Below, one piece after another: positions 8,348 to 17,643 of a stretch of DNA of 64,000 nt. The stretch is taken from positions 124,001 through 188,000 of the forward strand of contig NZ_FMAC01000005.1 in NCBI RefSeq assembly GCF_900094555.1, given 5' to 3'. The stretch comes from Martinezella hainanensis. GTDB taxonomy: Bacteria; Pseudomonadota; Alphaproteobacteria; Rhizobiales; Rhizobiaceae. Numbering within the stretch: the first letter of the stretch is position 1; every line of letters starts with the position of its first letter. The notes beneath the pieces are model-generated. The model was not told the DNA's origin. It worked only from the letters and a program-made list of their open reading frames with translations, and ran no database searches. A program made the translations under genes and the position numbers.

Positions 8348-9142
8348 TCAGAAGCCATAATCGCGGGCAAGCCACGCATCGAGCAGGTTTCTGGATGCCT
8401 TGATGGCGGCGTCCGCGTCCTGAGCGATGATCGCGTCGAGGATGGCCTTGTGAAGGGGCAGGGAGCGTTTTTGCCCCTCGGCTATGTCTTCATGGCCCGA
8501 AAGCGTGCGGTTGGCGTAGATCCCGACGGCGATCAGATCGATCAATTGCGAATAGATCATGTTATGCGTGGCGGCGAAGATCGCCGTATGAAAGCGCAGG
8601 TCGGCATCGGCGTTGCTGTTGACGTCGCCGATGGTGGACGCCATTTCCTCGTAGGCGGAGCTGATTGCGGCAATATCGCTCTCGGTGCGGCGGAGTGCCG
8701 CGCGCGCGGTTGCCTCCGGCTCGAGCGCCAGTCGCAGGTCCTTGATCGATCGCATGATTTCGACCGATGGGCCGGTCTCGTAATACCAGACCATGACATC
8801 CGTATCGAGATGATGCCAATTGGAGCGTTCCTTGACGCGGGTGCCGACGCGGGTCTTGATTTCCACCAATCCCTTGCCGGCAAGGCATTTCATCGCTTCG
8901 CGGATGACGGTGCGGCTGATGCCGAATTGTTCGACCAGATCGGGTTCGTTCGGTAATGTCGCGCCAACCGGATAGTCTCCGCTGACGATGCGGCGGCCGA
9001 GTTCGTGGACGAAATAGCCGAAGACGCCGCGTCGCGGGATCGTGCCGTATTTTCGCACAAAGGCATCGAAAGGCGACTGCGTTACGATCAGTTTCGACTC
9101 CGGGGTAGCCCTAGAGGTCATTGCGTCCTGGCCATGTTTCAT
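8348..9142 (-). CDS. GntR-family regulator with FCD domain, DgoR-like
   Basis: 264 residues. The winged helix (VGATLPNEPDLVEQFGISRTVIREAM, LAGKGLVEIKTRVGTRVKER) is followed by the stretch NWHHLDTDVMVWYYE, which resembles the W-x-LDPDVL-W segment of the DgoR/galactonate branch of FCD regulators. The FCD domain follows, with likely metal-ligand residues in DADLRFHTAIF and LHKAILDAI. The ATG at 9142 was preferred to a TTG at 9187. It is transcribed toward the first DHA2 exporter and away from the second; no sugar-acid catabolic genes are next to it, so its target is unclear. Confidence 0.87.
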   Translation of the reverse strand: MKHGQDAMTSRATPESKLIVTQSPFDAFVRKYGTIPRRGVFGYFVHELGRRIVSGDYPVGATLPNEPDLVEQFGISRTVIREAMKCLAGKGLVEIKTRVGTRVKERSNWHHLDTDVMVWYYETGPSVEIMRSIKDLRLALEPEATARAALRRTESDIAAISSAYEEMASTIGDVNSNADADLRFHTAIFAATHNMIYSQLIDLIAVGIYANRTLSGHEDIAEGQKRSLPLHKAILDAIIAQDADAAIKASRNLLDAWLARDYGF

Positions 9143-9554
9143 TATGCGGGGCTCTCGTTCCTTATTGGTGCGCCGTTGTGAGAACAATCGTCGGCTGAAG
9201 TTCGGTTGGGGAGAGCTTCACGCTGGTGTCTCGGCTTGTTTGAGGCTGTTCCATAGTGTTCCGGTGCTGATCCTGTCGTCCTTTTTGCGGCATGTCGCGG
9301 CGAAACCCTAGCATGTCTTGCGCGTCCGTGCCTACTGGCATGGATCGAGAGAGCAATTTGCGGCTGTGAACTCACAGAGATGTCGCTTTACCTGGGGCAT
9401 CGAAAGAAGCACGCCCGACAATCAAATTGTGTCCCGACTGCCAAGCGAAACGTGATCGCTCAATCGATTGCCGAAGCGATTTCGGCCTATCGTAAACGTT
9501 ACCGAACCGGTTAAATGCATTCGGGATGCGAGGCGGATTCGGAGTAGCTGATCG
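9143..9554. other. Intergenic region between divergent GntR and exporter genes
   Basis: About 410 bp without a credible gene. Near the plus-strand gene there is a small palindrome GTAA-ACG-TTAC (9492-9502) followed by AACCGGTT (9505-9512). Either could be a regulator site for one of the flanking genes, but neither is long enough to be convincing. Confidence 0.4.
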
Positions 9555-11018
9555 ATGAACGACATGTCCACGCGTGGGCAGAGGGAGGATGTGCAGGAAG
9601 CGGGCTCTCGTTCGCTGTTGATTGCATTGCTTGTGGCAGGTGCCTTCTTCATGGAAAATCTGGACGGCACGGTCATCGCGACCGCATTGCCGCAAATGGC
9701 CTTGTCCTTCGGTGCCCGCCCGGTTGACCTCAATATCGGCATGAGTGCCTATCTTCTGACCCTCGGTGTCTTCATTCCGATCAGCGGCTGGATCAGCGAT
9801 CGTTTCGGCGCGCGCCTGGTCTTTACGACTGCCGTCGTCATCTTCACGCTCGCCTCCGTCCTCTGTGGTTTCGCCAATGGCGTCGGTTCCTTCGTCTCGA
9901 TGCGTATCCTGCAGGGCATTGGCGGGGCGATGATGGTACCGGTGGGCCGTCTTGTGGTCTTGAACAATACGCCGAAGGACAAGTTGATCTCGGCCATTGC
10001 GACGATCACCTGGCCGGCGCTGGTAGCGCCGATCCTTGGGCCGCCGCTCGGCGGCTTCATCACCGACCATGCGAGCTGGCGCTGGATCTTCTTCCTCAAC
10101 CTGCCGCTCGGCATTCTGGCATTCGTCTTCTCGCTCATGCTCATTCCGGAAACGAAGAGCACGGCACGCCCGCCTTTCGACTGGATCGGCTTCGTCGTCA
10201 GCGGCATAGGGCTTGCAAGCCTGATGTATGGGCTGGAACTGATCGGGCGCCCCGATCCAATCTGGTTGGAAGCCTGGACCTATGTGATCGTCGGTTTTGT
10301 CCTGCTGGCCGTCGCCGTCCTTCATTTTCTCCGCACCAAGCATCCGCTCATCGATCTCTCGGGGCTGAAACTGCCGACGTTCGCTATTACCATCTCCGGC
10401 GGATCGCTGTTTCGCACTGCCATCGGTGCCGTGCCCTTCCTGCTGCCGTTGATGTTTCAGGTCGGATTCGGGCTCAGCGCCTTTCATGCCGGTATGCTGA
10501 CGCTCGCCGTTTTTGCTGGCAATCTGGCGATGAAGCCGGCAACGACGCCCATTCTGCGCCGCTTTGGTTTCAAGCCTGTGCTGATCGTCAACGGTCTTCT
10601 GAATGCTGTTTTCATCGCCGCCTGTGCACTGTTTTCGCCCGACACGCCGCTCTGGTTTATCGTGCCGGTGCTGTTCATCGGCGGCATGTGCCGCTCGATG
10701 CATTTTACGGCACTCAATACGATTGCGTTCGCCGATATCCCGCCGCAGCAGATGACGGGTGCCAACACGCTGTTCAGCACCGTCTTTCAGCTGACAATGG
10801 GCATGGGCATTGCAGTTGGCGCCATCGGCATCCGCATCGGGCAGGCAATCAGCGAACCGCTCGGAGCAGGGGGCATCGTCGCCATCGAGTTCCGCCTGGC
10901 CTTCGTGCTGCTCGGCATCATCGCACTACTCGCTGTGCTGGATTGCTTGCCGCTTGACCGCAAGGCAGGCGACAACGTGTCGCGCAAGCCGAAGCAGGGC
11001 ACGAAGAAGGCGGCGTAA
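9555..11018 (+). CDS. MFS multidrug exporter, DHA2 (14-TMS) family
   Basis: 487-residue exporter, distinct from the one at 6824. Key stretches are FFMENLDGTVIATALPQMALSFG (helix 1, with the DHA2 LDxTxVxxALP pattern), GWISDRFGARLVF (motif A), RILQGIGGAMMVPVGR (motif B/C region) and WRWIFFLNLPLGILAF. The C-terminus is lysine-rich and cytoplasmic. The ATG at 9555 is followed closely by a second ATG at 9564, and either could be used. It resembles the HsrA/EmrB-type subgroup. Substrate is unknown. Confidence 0.9.
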   Translation: MNDMSTRGQREDVQEAGSRSLLIALLVAGAFFMENLDGTVIATALPQMALSFGARPVDLNIGMSAYLLTLGVFIPISGWISDRFGARLVFTTAVVIFTLASVLCGFANGVGSFVSMRILQGIGGAMMVPVGRLVVLNNTPKDKLISAIATITWPALVAPILGPPLGGFITDHASWRWIFFLNLPLGILAFVFSLMLIPETKSTARPPFDWIGFVVSGIGLASLMYGLELIGRPDPIWLEAWTYVIVGFVLLAVAVLHFLRTKHPLIDLSGLKLPTFAITISGGSLFRTAIGAVPFLLPLMFQVGFGLSAFHAGMLTLAVFAGNLAMKPATTPILRRFGFKPVLIVNGLLNAVFIAACALFSPDTPLWFIVPVLFIGGMCRSMHFTALNTIAFADIPPQQMTGANTLFSTVFQLTMGMGIAVGAIGIRIGQAISEPLGAGGIVAIEFRLAFVLLGIIALLAVLDCLPLDRKAGDNVSRKPKQGTKKAA

Positions 11019-11039
11019 CAATGTCTCTTTCCGAAGCGG

Positions 11040-11180
11040 TCAGTACGGATATTGGATGAGATTGTAGTGCAGCAATATCGCGGGTATCGCCATCAGGATG
11101 ATCAGAAGCATTGCGACGCTTGCCGCGCGCACCATCTTCATCCGGCGGGCGCGCTGACCGGTCCAATCGTATACTGCCAT
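11040..11180 (-). CDS. Small single-helix membrane protein (46 aa), unknown function
   Basis: The ORF can be extended upstream, but the ATG at 11180 has an unusually strong Shine-Dalgarno, AAGGAGGGG, eight or so bases away, which decides the start. The product begins MAVYDWTGQRARRMKMVR, a basic cytoplasmic segment, followed by one hydrophobic helix (ASVAMLLIILMAIPAILL) and the tail HYNLIQYPY. Tiny membrane proteins like this often bind or tune a larger transporter; the convergent neighbour is the DHA2 exporter. No family was recognised. Confidence 0.6.
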   Translation of the reverse strand: MAVYDWTGQRARRMKMVRAASVAMLLIILMAIPAILLHYNLIQYPY

Positions 11181-11438
11181 AATGAGCCCCTCCTTCTCCT
11201 TGATTATTAGAAAGGCAAGAAATGGAACGTCAGTCAATATCGGCAATAGCGAGCTAAATAATAAGTATCTTCTAATATTTCGCGGATGAAGGACGTTTTG
11301 CTGACCTGGGAGGGCCACGGAACTTCATCTGCGGGGCCTAAAGAGCGTTTTGTGATCTTGGCCCACACGGTATAACGGACAAGGATTTCGTCCCTGTGTC
11401 AGCGGGACGCGGGCTGCTTTGGAAAAGAGGAAAAGTCA

Positions 11439-12485
11439 ATGAGCAAGATGCGCGCCCTGGTTTTGGAGCGTCAACATGAACTGGCGATCCGCGATATCGA
11501 TCTGCCGCAGGAGGTCGGGCCGGGTCAGGTGAAGATCAAGATCCATACGGTCGGCGTTTGTGGGTCGGATGTGCATTACTACACCCACGGCAAGATCGGC
11601 CCCTTCATCGTCAACGAGCCGATGGTGCTGGGGCACGAGGCGGCGGGGACCGTCGTCGAAGTCGGCGCAGGCGTGACGCATCTGAAGGTCGGAGACCGCG
11701 TCTGCATGGAGCCCGGCATTCCCGATGCCAATTCCAAGGCCAGCCGCCTCGGCATGTACAATGTCGATCCCGCCGTCACCTTCTGGGCGACGCCGCCGAT
11801 CCACGGCGTGCTGACACCCTTCGTCGTGCATCCGGCCAATTATACTTTCAAGCTGCCTGATAATGTCAGCTTTGCGGAAGGAGCGATGGTCGAGCCCTTT
11901 GCCGTCGGCATGCAGGCGGCAACCAAGGCACGCATTACGCCAGGCGATACGGCCGTCGTGCTTGGTGCCGGCCCGATCGGCATCATGGTGGCGGTCGCAG
12001 CGCTTGCCGGCGGCTGTGCGCGGGCGATCGTTGCCGATCTCGCCCAGCCGAAGCTCGATATCGCCGCGCAGTATCAGGGCGTCATTCCCGTCAATATTCG
12101 CGAGAAGAACCTCGTCGAGGAAGTCGACCGTCTGACCGAAGGCTGGGGCGCCGACGTCGTGTTCGAATGCTCGGGCTCGCCGAAGGCCTGGGAAACAGTC
12201 ATGGCGCTGCCGCGACCGGGCGGCGTGATCGTCGCCGTCGGCCTGCCGGTCAATCCGGTTGGGCTCGACGTTTCGACCGCATCGACCAAAGAGATCCGCA
12301 TCGAGACGGTTTTCCGCTACGCGCATCAGTACGAGCGTTCCATCGCGCTGATTGCTTCCGGCCGTGTCGATCTCAAGCCTCTGATCTCCGAAACTTTCGA
12401 TTTCGAGGATTCCATCAAGGCCTTCGATCGCGCCGTCGAAGCACGCCCGACAGACGTCAAGTTGCAGATCATTCTCGACCAATAG
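11439..12485 (+). CDS. Zinc-dependent polyol dehydrogenase (xylitol/sorbitol dehydrogenase-like)
   Basis: 348-residue medium-chain dehydrogenase. It oxidises a polyol to a ketose with NAD, D-xylulose reductase (xylitol dehydrogenase) being the closest type. The catalytic zinc site is visible as Cys41 in [13 protein letters not shown] and the His-Glu pair in GHEAAG. The nucleotide fold has [13 protein letters not shown]. The structural-zinc lobe reads [18 protein letters not shown] and lacks the four cysteines found in many relatives, as in sorbitol dehydrogenases. GAGG lies seven bases upstream of the ATG. No transporter or kinase for a polyol adjoins it. Confidence 0.88.
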   Translation: MSKMRALVLERQHELAIRDIDLPQEVGPGQVKIKIHTVGVCGSDVHYYTHGKIGPFIVNEPMVLGHEAAGTVVEVGAGVTHLKVGDRVCMEPGIPDANSKASRLGMYNVDPAVTFWATPPIHGVLTPFVVHPANYTFKLPDNVSFAEGAMVEPFAVGMQAATKARITPGDTAVVLGAGPIGIMVAVAALAGGCARAIVADLAQPKLDIAAQYQGVIPVNIREKNLVEEVDRLTEGWGADVVFECSGSPKAWETVMALPRPGGVIVAVGLPVNPVGLDVSTASTKEIRIETVFRYAHQYERSIALIASGRVDLKPLISETFDFEDSIKAFDRAVEARPTDVKLQIILDQ

Positions 12486-12654
12486 CCGTTCGCTGTCACA
12501 TCGCCTTGCCTCAAGCCCTTTATTGGCGTTCCGTATTGGCAAGGCGATGTTTTCCCTAAGGTTTCACATCACCCCGTAGACGGCCCAGCAAAAGCGATGC
12601 TAGGTAGCCTTTCAGGGAAACAGGCTTTGACGCCGTGAAACGGGAAGGACTGCC

Positions 12655-14397
12655 GTGCCGCACGACGTTGCATTGATCGCACTGATTGCCGCGGGCTTCG
12701 TGTTCGCGGCCATTTTCGGCTATCTGGCCGACAGGCTGCATCTGCCGCCGCTGGTCGGCTATCTGGTGGCCGGTGTCATCATAGGCTCGTCCACGCCGGG
12801 CTTCGTAGCTGATGTTTCTCTGGCATCGCAGCTGGCGGAGATTGGCGTCATCCTGCTGATGTTCGGAGTTGGCCTGCATTTTTCTGCTGCGGATTTGCTG
12901 GCGGTACGAGGTGTCGCCATTCCCGGTGCCATCGGTCAGATTGCGATCGCGACGCTGCTCGGTGTGGGCTTGACCTCACTATGGGGCTGGAGTGTCGGCG
13001 CCGGCGTGGTCTTCGGCCTCAGCCTTGCCGTTGCCAGCACCGTCGTGCTTTTGAAGGCGCTGGAAGAGCGCAATCTCGTGAGTTCGACCAATGGCCGCGT
13101 CGCCGTCGGCTGGCTGATCGTCGAGGATTTGGCGATGGTGCTGGCACTCGTGCTCTTGCCAGCCTTTGCCGGCGTTCTGGGTGGGCACGGGGATGCCAGT
13201 GGACATGCCGCTTCCGGTTCGATCTGGCTGACGATTGCCATGACGCTCCTCAAGGTCGCAGCCTTTGCAGCGGTCGCGATCTTCATCGGCCCGCGTGTTG
13301 TACCGTGGCTTCTGACCTCGGTTGCGCGCACGGGTTCGCGCGAATTGTTCACGCTGTCGGTTCTGGCGATCGCCCTTGGCATCGCCTTTGGTGCGGCGGA
13401 AATCTTCGGCGTGTCTTTTGCGCTCGGCGCCTTCTTTGCCGGCCTCGTGATGAGTGAATCCCATCTCAGCCACAGGGCGGCGGCCGACTCCCTGCCGTTG
13501 CAGAATGCCTTTTCGGTCCTGTTTTTCGTGTCTGTCGGCATGCTCTTCGATCCGACGGTTCTGATCCGCGAACCGTTGATGATCATCGGCGTGCTGGCGC
13601 TGATCATGCTCGGCAAGGCACTGATCGCCTTTGGCGTTGTGCTGCTGCTGCGCTATCCCGCCAGCATCGGCTTTGCTGTCGCAGCGGGGCTGGCGCAGAT
13701 CGGCGAATTCTCTTTCATTCTCGCAGGGCTCGGCGTTTCGCTCGGGCTGTTGACGCGGGAAGGACAGGATCTCATCTTGGCCGGCGCGATCCTCTCGATC
13801 ACGCTCAATCCGCTCGCCTTTTACGCCACCGAAAAGCTGGAGCACTGGGCGTTCGCCCGCTGGCCGTTCCTGGCGAACAAATACGGCATGGCCAAGCAGG
13901 AAGGCCTGCGCCGACAGTTGACCGCGATCAACAAACAGCGCGAGGAACGCGATCGCCAGCATCATCTCGAGATCGAGCAGCTCATCGAAACTTTCCCGAT
14001 GTTTGCCGAGCTTGATGATAACGAGCACGAAGAGCTTCTGCTGCTCTTCCGCCCGAGATCGGCCTCACCGGGCGATCGGGTGATTAGAACCGGCGATCGC
14101 GGTGACAGCATGTTCTTCATTGCTTCGGGCGCCGTCGAAGTGCAGCTGGAAGACGACGAAATCCCGCTCGCCGCCGGCGCCTTCTTCGGCGAAATGGCAC
14201 TGCTGACGGGCGCACGCCGCACAGCCGACGTCGTTGCCGTCGATTTCTGTCAGCTCTTCGTGCTTGATCGCCGCGACTTCAATCTGTTCATGTCGCGGCA
14301 TCCGCAGCTGCGTGCCGCCGTCAGCCGCATGGCGCGCGAGCGGCAGGAGAGCAATGTGTCGCGCCAGCGGCGCGACCTGTCACAGGATGCAGGCTGA
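12655..14397 (+). CDS. CPA2 monovalent cation:proton antiporter with C-terminal cyclic-nucleotide-binding domain
   Basis: 580 residues. Residues 1-~390 are a Kef/YbaL-type antiporter with 12-13 helices, including LHLPPLVGYLVAGVIIGSSTPG, LAEIGVILLMFGVGLHFS and the discontinuous-helix region GRVAVGWLIVEDLAMVLALV. Instead of the usual TrkA-N (KTN) domain, the C-terminus (about 440-560) is a cyclic-nucleotide-binding fold: SPGDRVIRTGDRGDSMFFIASGAVEV, then FFGEMALLTGARRTADVVA, the phosphate-binding cassette with its arginine. The start is GTG at 12655 with GGAAGGA just upstream. Gating by cAMP/cGMP is inferred. Confidence 0.88.
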   Translation: MPHDVALIALIAAGFVFAAIFGYLADRLHLPPLVGYLVAGVIIGSSTPGFVADVSLASQLAEIGVILLMFGVGLHFSAADLLAVRGVAIPGAIGQIAIATLLGVGLTSLWGWSVGAGVVFGLSLAVASTVVLLKALEERNLVSSTNGRVAVGWLIVEDLAMVLALVLLPAFAGVLGGHGDASGHAASGSIWLTIAMTLLKVAAFAAVAIFIGPRVVPWLLTSVARTGSRELFTLSVLAIALGIAFGAAEIFGVSFALGAFFAGLVMSESHLSHRAAADSLPLQNAFSVLFFVSVGMLFDPTVLIREPLMIIGVLALIMLGKALIAFGVVLLLRYPASIGFAVAAGLAQIGEFSFILAGLGVSLGLLTREGQDLILAGAILSITLNPLAFYATEKLEHWAFARWPFLANKYGMAKQEGLRRQLTAINKQREERDRQHHLEIEQLIETFPMFAELDDNEHEELLLLFRPRSASPGDRVIRTGDRGDSMFFIASGAVEVQLEDDEIPLAAGAFFGEMALLTGARRTADVVAVDFCQLFVLDRRDFNLFMSRHPQLRAAVSRMARERQESNVSRQRRDLSQDAG

Positions 14398-14412
14398 TAT
14401 CAGGCTGAGGCT

Positions 14413-15324
14413 CTATCGGCGCTTCAGCCAAGATTTCGAGACACGGCAGGCCATGGTGTAGGCAGGATCAAAGACGTTGCCGACATCGTAGCGTACGACC
14501 TGACCGAGAAGATGGCTGGCGGCAGTCCTGTCGAGGCCATAATCGGAGCCGAGCCAGCGCAGCATTTCACTGGTGGCGTGCTGCAGCGCCTGGTCGAGAG
14601 GCCGGGCATTGCCGATGGTGAAAATATCCTCAGCGGTCTCGCCCCGCGGCCAGACGATTGCCTTCTTCTTTTCGACGCTGAGGCGTACCGTCACCTCGAA
14701 GGTGGTCTCGATGCCGGTGCCGACGATCTCTCCGTCGCCTTGTACTGCATGGCAATCGCCGAGGAAGAAGAGCGCGCCGGGCGCCGATACAGGAAACCAG
14801 ATGGTCGTGCCCGGCCCGAGCAATCGATAGTCCATGTTGCCGCCGAATTCGCCGCTGGTCGCTGTCGATATCGCCTGACCGAGCGATGGCGCGACTCCGA
14901 AGCAACCGATCATCGGAGCGAGCGGCAGGGTAAGGGTTTCGAGACCTGCCACGGGTTCGGCGAGCCGTGCCGTCAGGCTCTGACGGTCGATCTGCCAGAT
15001 CGCCTTTTCGCCTGCTGGCAGCATGCGGACGTCCTGCGGATCGACGACATTGGCGGCGACCACGCTGCGCGTGAAGCCCGTATCGCGCGTCGGCACCATC
15101 GCGAGGATCTCGACCTTGAGGGAATCGCCCGGCTCAGCGCCCTCGACGAAGATCGGCCCGTTCATCGGATTTGGGCCGGAGATCTGGCGAATATCGTGCT
15201 TGTCATAGCCGGCGGCATCGAGCGTTTCGGTAACCACGGTATCGCCGTCGGAGACATGCAGGGCCGGCGGCAGCGAGCCGATGACATTGTGGTAGGTGTT
15301 CGGAACGAAACGATGTGTCGTCAT
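14413..15324 (-). CDS. Acetamidase/formamidase family protein
   Basis: 303 residues, full length for the FmdA/AmdA family, which hydrolyses formamide or acetamide to the acid plus ammonia. Diagnostic segments are GPIFVEGAEPGDSLKVEIL near residue 55-75, MIGCFGVAP, TSGEFGGNMDYRLLGPGTTIWFPV and ALFFLGDCHAVQGDGEIVGTGIE. The DCHAxQGDGE stretch is typical of the metal-binding active site. It is 97 bp downstream of the alginate lyase gene on the same strand and converges with the antiporter. Physiological substrate is uncertain. Confidence 0.9.
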   Translation of the reverse strand: MTTHRFVPNTYHNVIGSLPPALHVSDGDTVVTETLDAAGYDKHDIRQISGPNPMNGPIFVEGAEPGDSLKVEILAMVPTRDTGFTRSVVAANVVDPQDVRMLPAGEKAIWQIDRQSLTARLAEPVAGLETLTLPLAPMIGCFGVAPSLGQAISTATSGEFGGNMDYRLLGPGTTIWFPVSAPGALFFLGDCHAVQGDGEIVGTGIETTFEVTVRLSVEKKKAIVWPRGETAEDIFTIGNARPLDQALQHATSEMLRWLGSDYGLDRTAASHLLGQVVRYDVGNVFDPAYTMACRVSKSWLKRR

Positions 15325-15421
15325 TGTCTTCTCCGCTTTCCGCGCATGTTGAGTCGCCCAAGCTTAAGCGGCTCTCATGCCGGCGAAAAGACAGCAGTAG
15401 CCTCTGGCTGGCAGCCTTCAT

Positions 15422-16483
15422 TCAGCTTGCCGGGAGACCGCCGAGATAGACGACGCTGCGTGACGTCAGTTTCTTCAGCAGTGCGGCAAGTGCGGGATTT
15501 GGAAAACGGCGCTCGAACGGTGTTGCCCACGCGATGTCATCGGCGTGAAGTGGCGTGGTCTCCTGCTTTACACCTGCCTTTTCAGCGAAGAAGGACGGGT
15601 CATCGATGCCGGTGACGACGCTTTGCATGAGGCGGGACAGGGCATTGTCATTGACCGCGTAGAGGTCGACCCCGTTGGCGGAGGCCATCTCCGCCAGAGT
15701 GACGAGGGGAGCGGCTGCGAAGATATGGTAGTGAAGCGCCCGCGAACGCCGGGCCATCTCCAGGGGCAGGGTTCCATCCGATTGGATCTGGCTCGCGCCG
15801 ATCTTGAAGCTGTCCATGCCCCAATCGAACAGGTCTTTGCGGTTGGCGGCAATTCCGGCGGCCATTGCCGTGAACCCTGCCCAGTAACGATGATTGTTGC
15901 GGCCGTCGCTCTTGTCGCTTCGGGGCTGGTAATAGGCGATGTTGCGCGAGGCCACATCGGCAAGCCAACCGGCTATCCGCGATCGTTCGTCGTTGGGGAT
16001 GGTGTCGTCTGCACGGATTTTGAGCCAGGCGACGGCAAAGGAACCGAGCATCCATCCTTGAACATAGACCGCCTGGTTCGTTGCGGCACTGTCCGAAAGA
16101 GCCTCGTGGGTGGCAAAGCCGTCGAGGAAGCTTGCGACGCAAGCCGCCTCCGCCTCGTTGCCATCACTTCGATAGTGATCGGCCATGTCGACAACCGAGC
16201 GCGCCGTCGAACGGAGACTGCGAGTAGCCTGATCGTAGGCCTGCTTGCGAACCGGATCGATGATCGAGTGCGCAGCGTCCGTATAATAGTCCGAGACCTT
16301 GAGGGTAGAGGGCAACTGCGGTGCCATCGGGCACCGGAATGCCATCTGCGTCTTGCCGGCTGAAACCGGCGCATCCCATGGACCGTGCGACGTAGGAGCT
16401 GCCTGTCCCTGGGTTGCATTTGCGATCATCAGAAGTGTGGCGAGAAAAACGGACTTCTTGAAAAGATCTTGAGAGCGAGACAT
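15422..16483 (-). CDS. Alginate lyase family protein (PL5, AlgL-like), secreted
   Basis: 353 residues with a Sec signal (SVFLATLLMIANATQGQA). The PL5 signature is present: RNNHRYWAG, holding the Asn-His pair of the active site, and MARRSRALHYHIFAAAPLVTLAEMA with the conserved Arg and Tyr. PL5 enzymes cleave poly-mannuronate by beta-elimination in the periplasm. The start was set at the ATG at 16483 so that the signal peptide is of normal length; an in-frame ATG at 16558 would add 25 residues and cannot be excluded. No alginate biosynthesis genes are nearby, so it may act on a related glycan. Confidence 0.82.
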   Translation of the reverse strand: MSRSQDLFKKSVFLATLLMIANATQGQAAPTSHGPWDAPVSAGKTQMAFRCPMAPQLPSTLKVSDYYTDAAHSIIDPVRKQAYDQATRSLRSTARSVVDMADHYRSDGNEAEAACVASFLDGFATHEALSDSAATNQAVYVQGWMLGSFAVAWLKIRADDTIPNDERSRIAGWLADVASRNIAYYQPRSDKSDGRNNHRYWAGFTAMAAGIAANRKDLFDWGMDSFKIGASQIQSDGTLPLEMARRSRALHYHIFAAAPLVTLAEMASANGVDLYAVNDNALSRLMQSVVTGIDDPSFFAEKAGVKQETTPLHADDIAWATPFERRFPNPALAALLKKLTSRSVVYLGGLPAS

Positions 16484-16607
16484 TGGACACCGTGCTTGGG
16501 AGTGCTTGTTGCATGCACTGAGCACTATTGACCGATTAGTGGCGATTTTGCGTTGCACGCGGCCTTGTTTATTGAACCGATCGCAAGCTGCTGCTCGTGG
16601 CGGCCGC

Positions 16608-17558
16608 CTAACCGAAGTGGTCGCGGAATGCCTGTGGTGTCGTCCCGAATTTCCGCATGAAATTGCGGCGCATGGTTTCTTCCGAACTGTAGCCGCAGCG
16701 CATGCGTGCCTGATGCACGGTCAGGCCTTCTTCCAGAAGGCGGCGGGCCGCTTCGATGCGGATGTCTTCCACGGCGCGGGCAGGTGTCCGCCCGGTCGCC
16801 TTCAGATAATGGCGCGAGAAGCTGCGTGCGCTCATTTTCGCCTGTTCGGCAAGCGTCGGCAGGGAGAGGTCGGCACGCAGATTGTCCATGATCCAGCCAT
16901 GCAGGCGGTCGAAGCGTTGGCCACCCTCCTGAAGTTGCAGTGCCGTGCTGAATTGCGCCTGGCCGCCCGGCCGCTTCAGGAAAACCACAAGCTCGCGCGC
17001 AACCGACAGCGCCAGCGTGCGGCCAAGATCGGCCTCGACCAGGGCGAGGGAAAGATCGATGCCTGCAGTCACGCCCGCAGAACTCCAGATCCGCCCGTCC
17101 TGAACGAAGATCGGATCCGGCTCGAGCTTCACTTGCGGGAAGCGCTTGGTGAATTCCTTGCAACGGTTCCAATGGGTCGCTGCCCGGCGCCCGTCCAAAA
17201 GGCCGGCTTCCGCAAGCAGAAAAGCGCCGCTGCAGACGGAAGCTATCCGACGGGCATTCGCGGCTCGTCGGCGCACCCATTCGATCAGCTCGAGGTTCTC
17301 GCAGGCTTTATTGACGCCCCAGCCGCCGGCGATGATCAAGGTGTCGAGCGGAGTATCGGTATCGGTGAGCGGCGTAGTGATGAGCGAGAGACCTGAACTC
17401 GTTTGGGTCTGCGTGTTTTCCGCAACCACGATAGCCTTGTAGGGTTTCGGCTGGTCCGGCTCATGCGTCGCCTCATTGGCGCTGGTGAAAACCTGCAACG
17501 GACCGGTGATGTCGAGCAGCTGGGCGTTGTCAAAGGCAAGAATTTCGATGCGGCGCAT
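16608..17558 (-). CDS. GlxA family transcriptional regulator (DJ-1/PfpI domain plus AraC HTH)
   Basis: 316 residues. Residues 1-~180 form a DJ-1/PfpI-like sensor domain (MRRIEILAFDNAQLLDITGPLQVF, then IASVCSGAFLLAEAGLLDGR with the nucleophile-elbow cysteine). The C-terminal ~100 residues are an AraC-type double HTH (LPTLAEQAKMSARSFSRHYLK, RRLLEEGLTVHQARMRCGYSSEETMRRNF). The start at 17558 fits homologues; an upstream in-frame start at 17627 would overlap the promoter region. It is divergent, across 85 bp, from a stand-alone DJ-1 gene that is its probable target. Confidence 0.9.
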   Translation of the reverse strand: MRRIEILAFDNAQLLDITGPLQVFTSANEATHEPDQPKPYKAIVVAENTQTQTSSGLSLITTPLTDTDTPLDTLIIAGGWGVNKACENLELIEWVRRRAANARRIASVCSGAFLLAEAGLLDGRRAATHWNRCKEFTKRFPQVKLEPDPIFVQDGRIWSSAGVTAGIDLSLALVEADLGRTLALSVARELVVFLKRPGGQAQFSTALQLQEGGQRFDRLHGWIMDNLRADLSLPTLAEQAKMSARSFSRHYLKATGRTPARAVEDIRIEAARRLLEEGLTVHQARMRCGYSSEETMRRNFMRKFGTTPQAFRDHFG

Positions 17559-17643
17559 GATTGGCAAGAAATGACGGTGGTTTGGCAAATATGCCAGATC
17601 GTTGTCGCATAGACTTGGAAAAGTCAATCATCGGAGACATCTC

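Noticed and set aside
9372..10703. 443-codon minus-strand frame opposite the second exporter gene
   Set aside because: It is the antisense of a clear MFS gene; its His/Arg/Gln-rich composition is typical of a shadow frame in GC-rich DNA.
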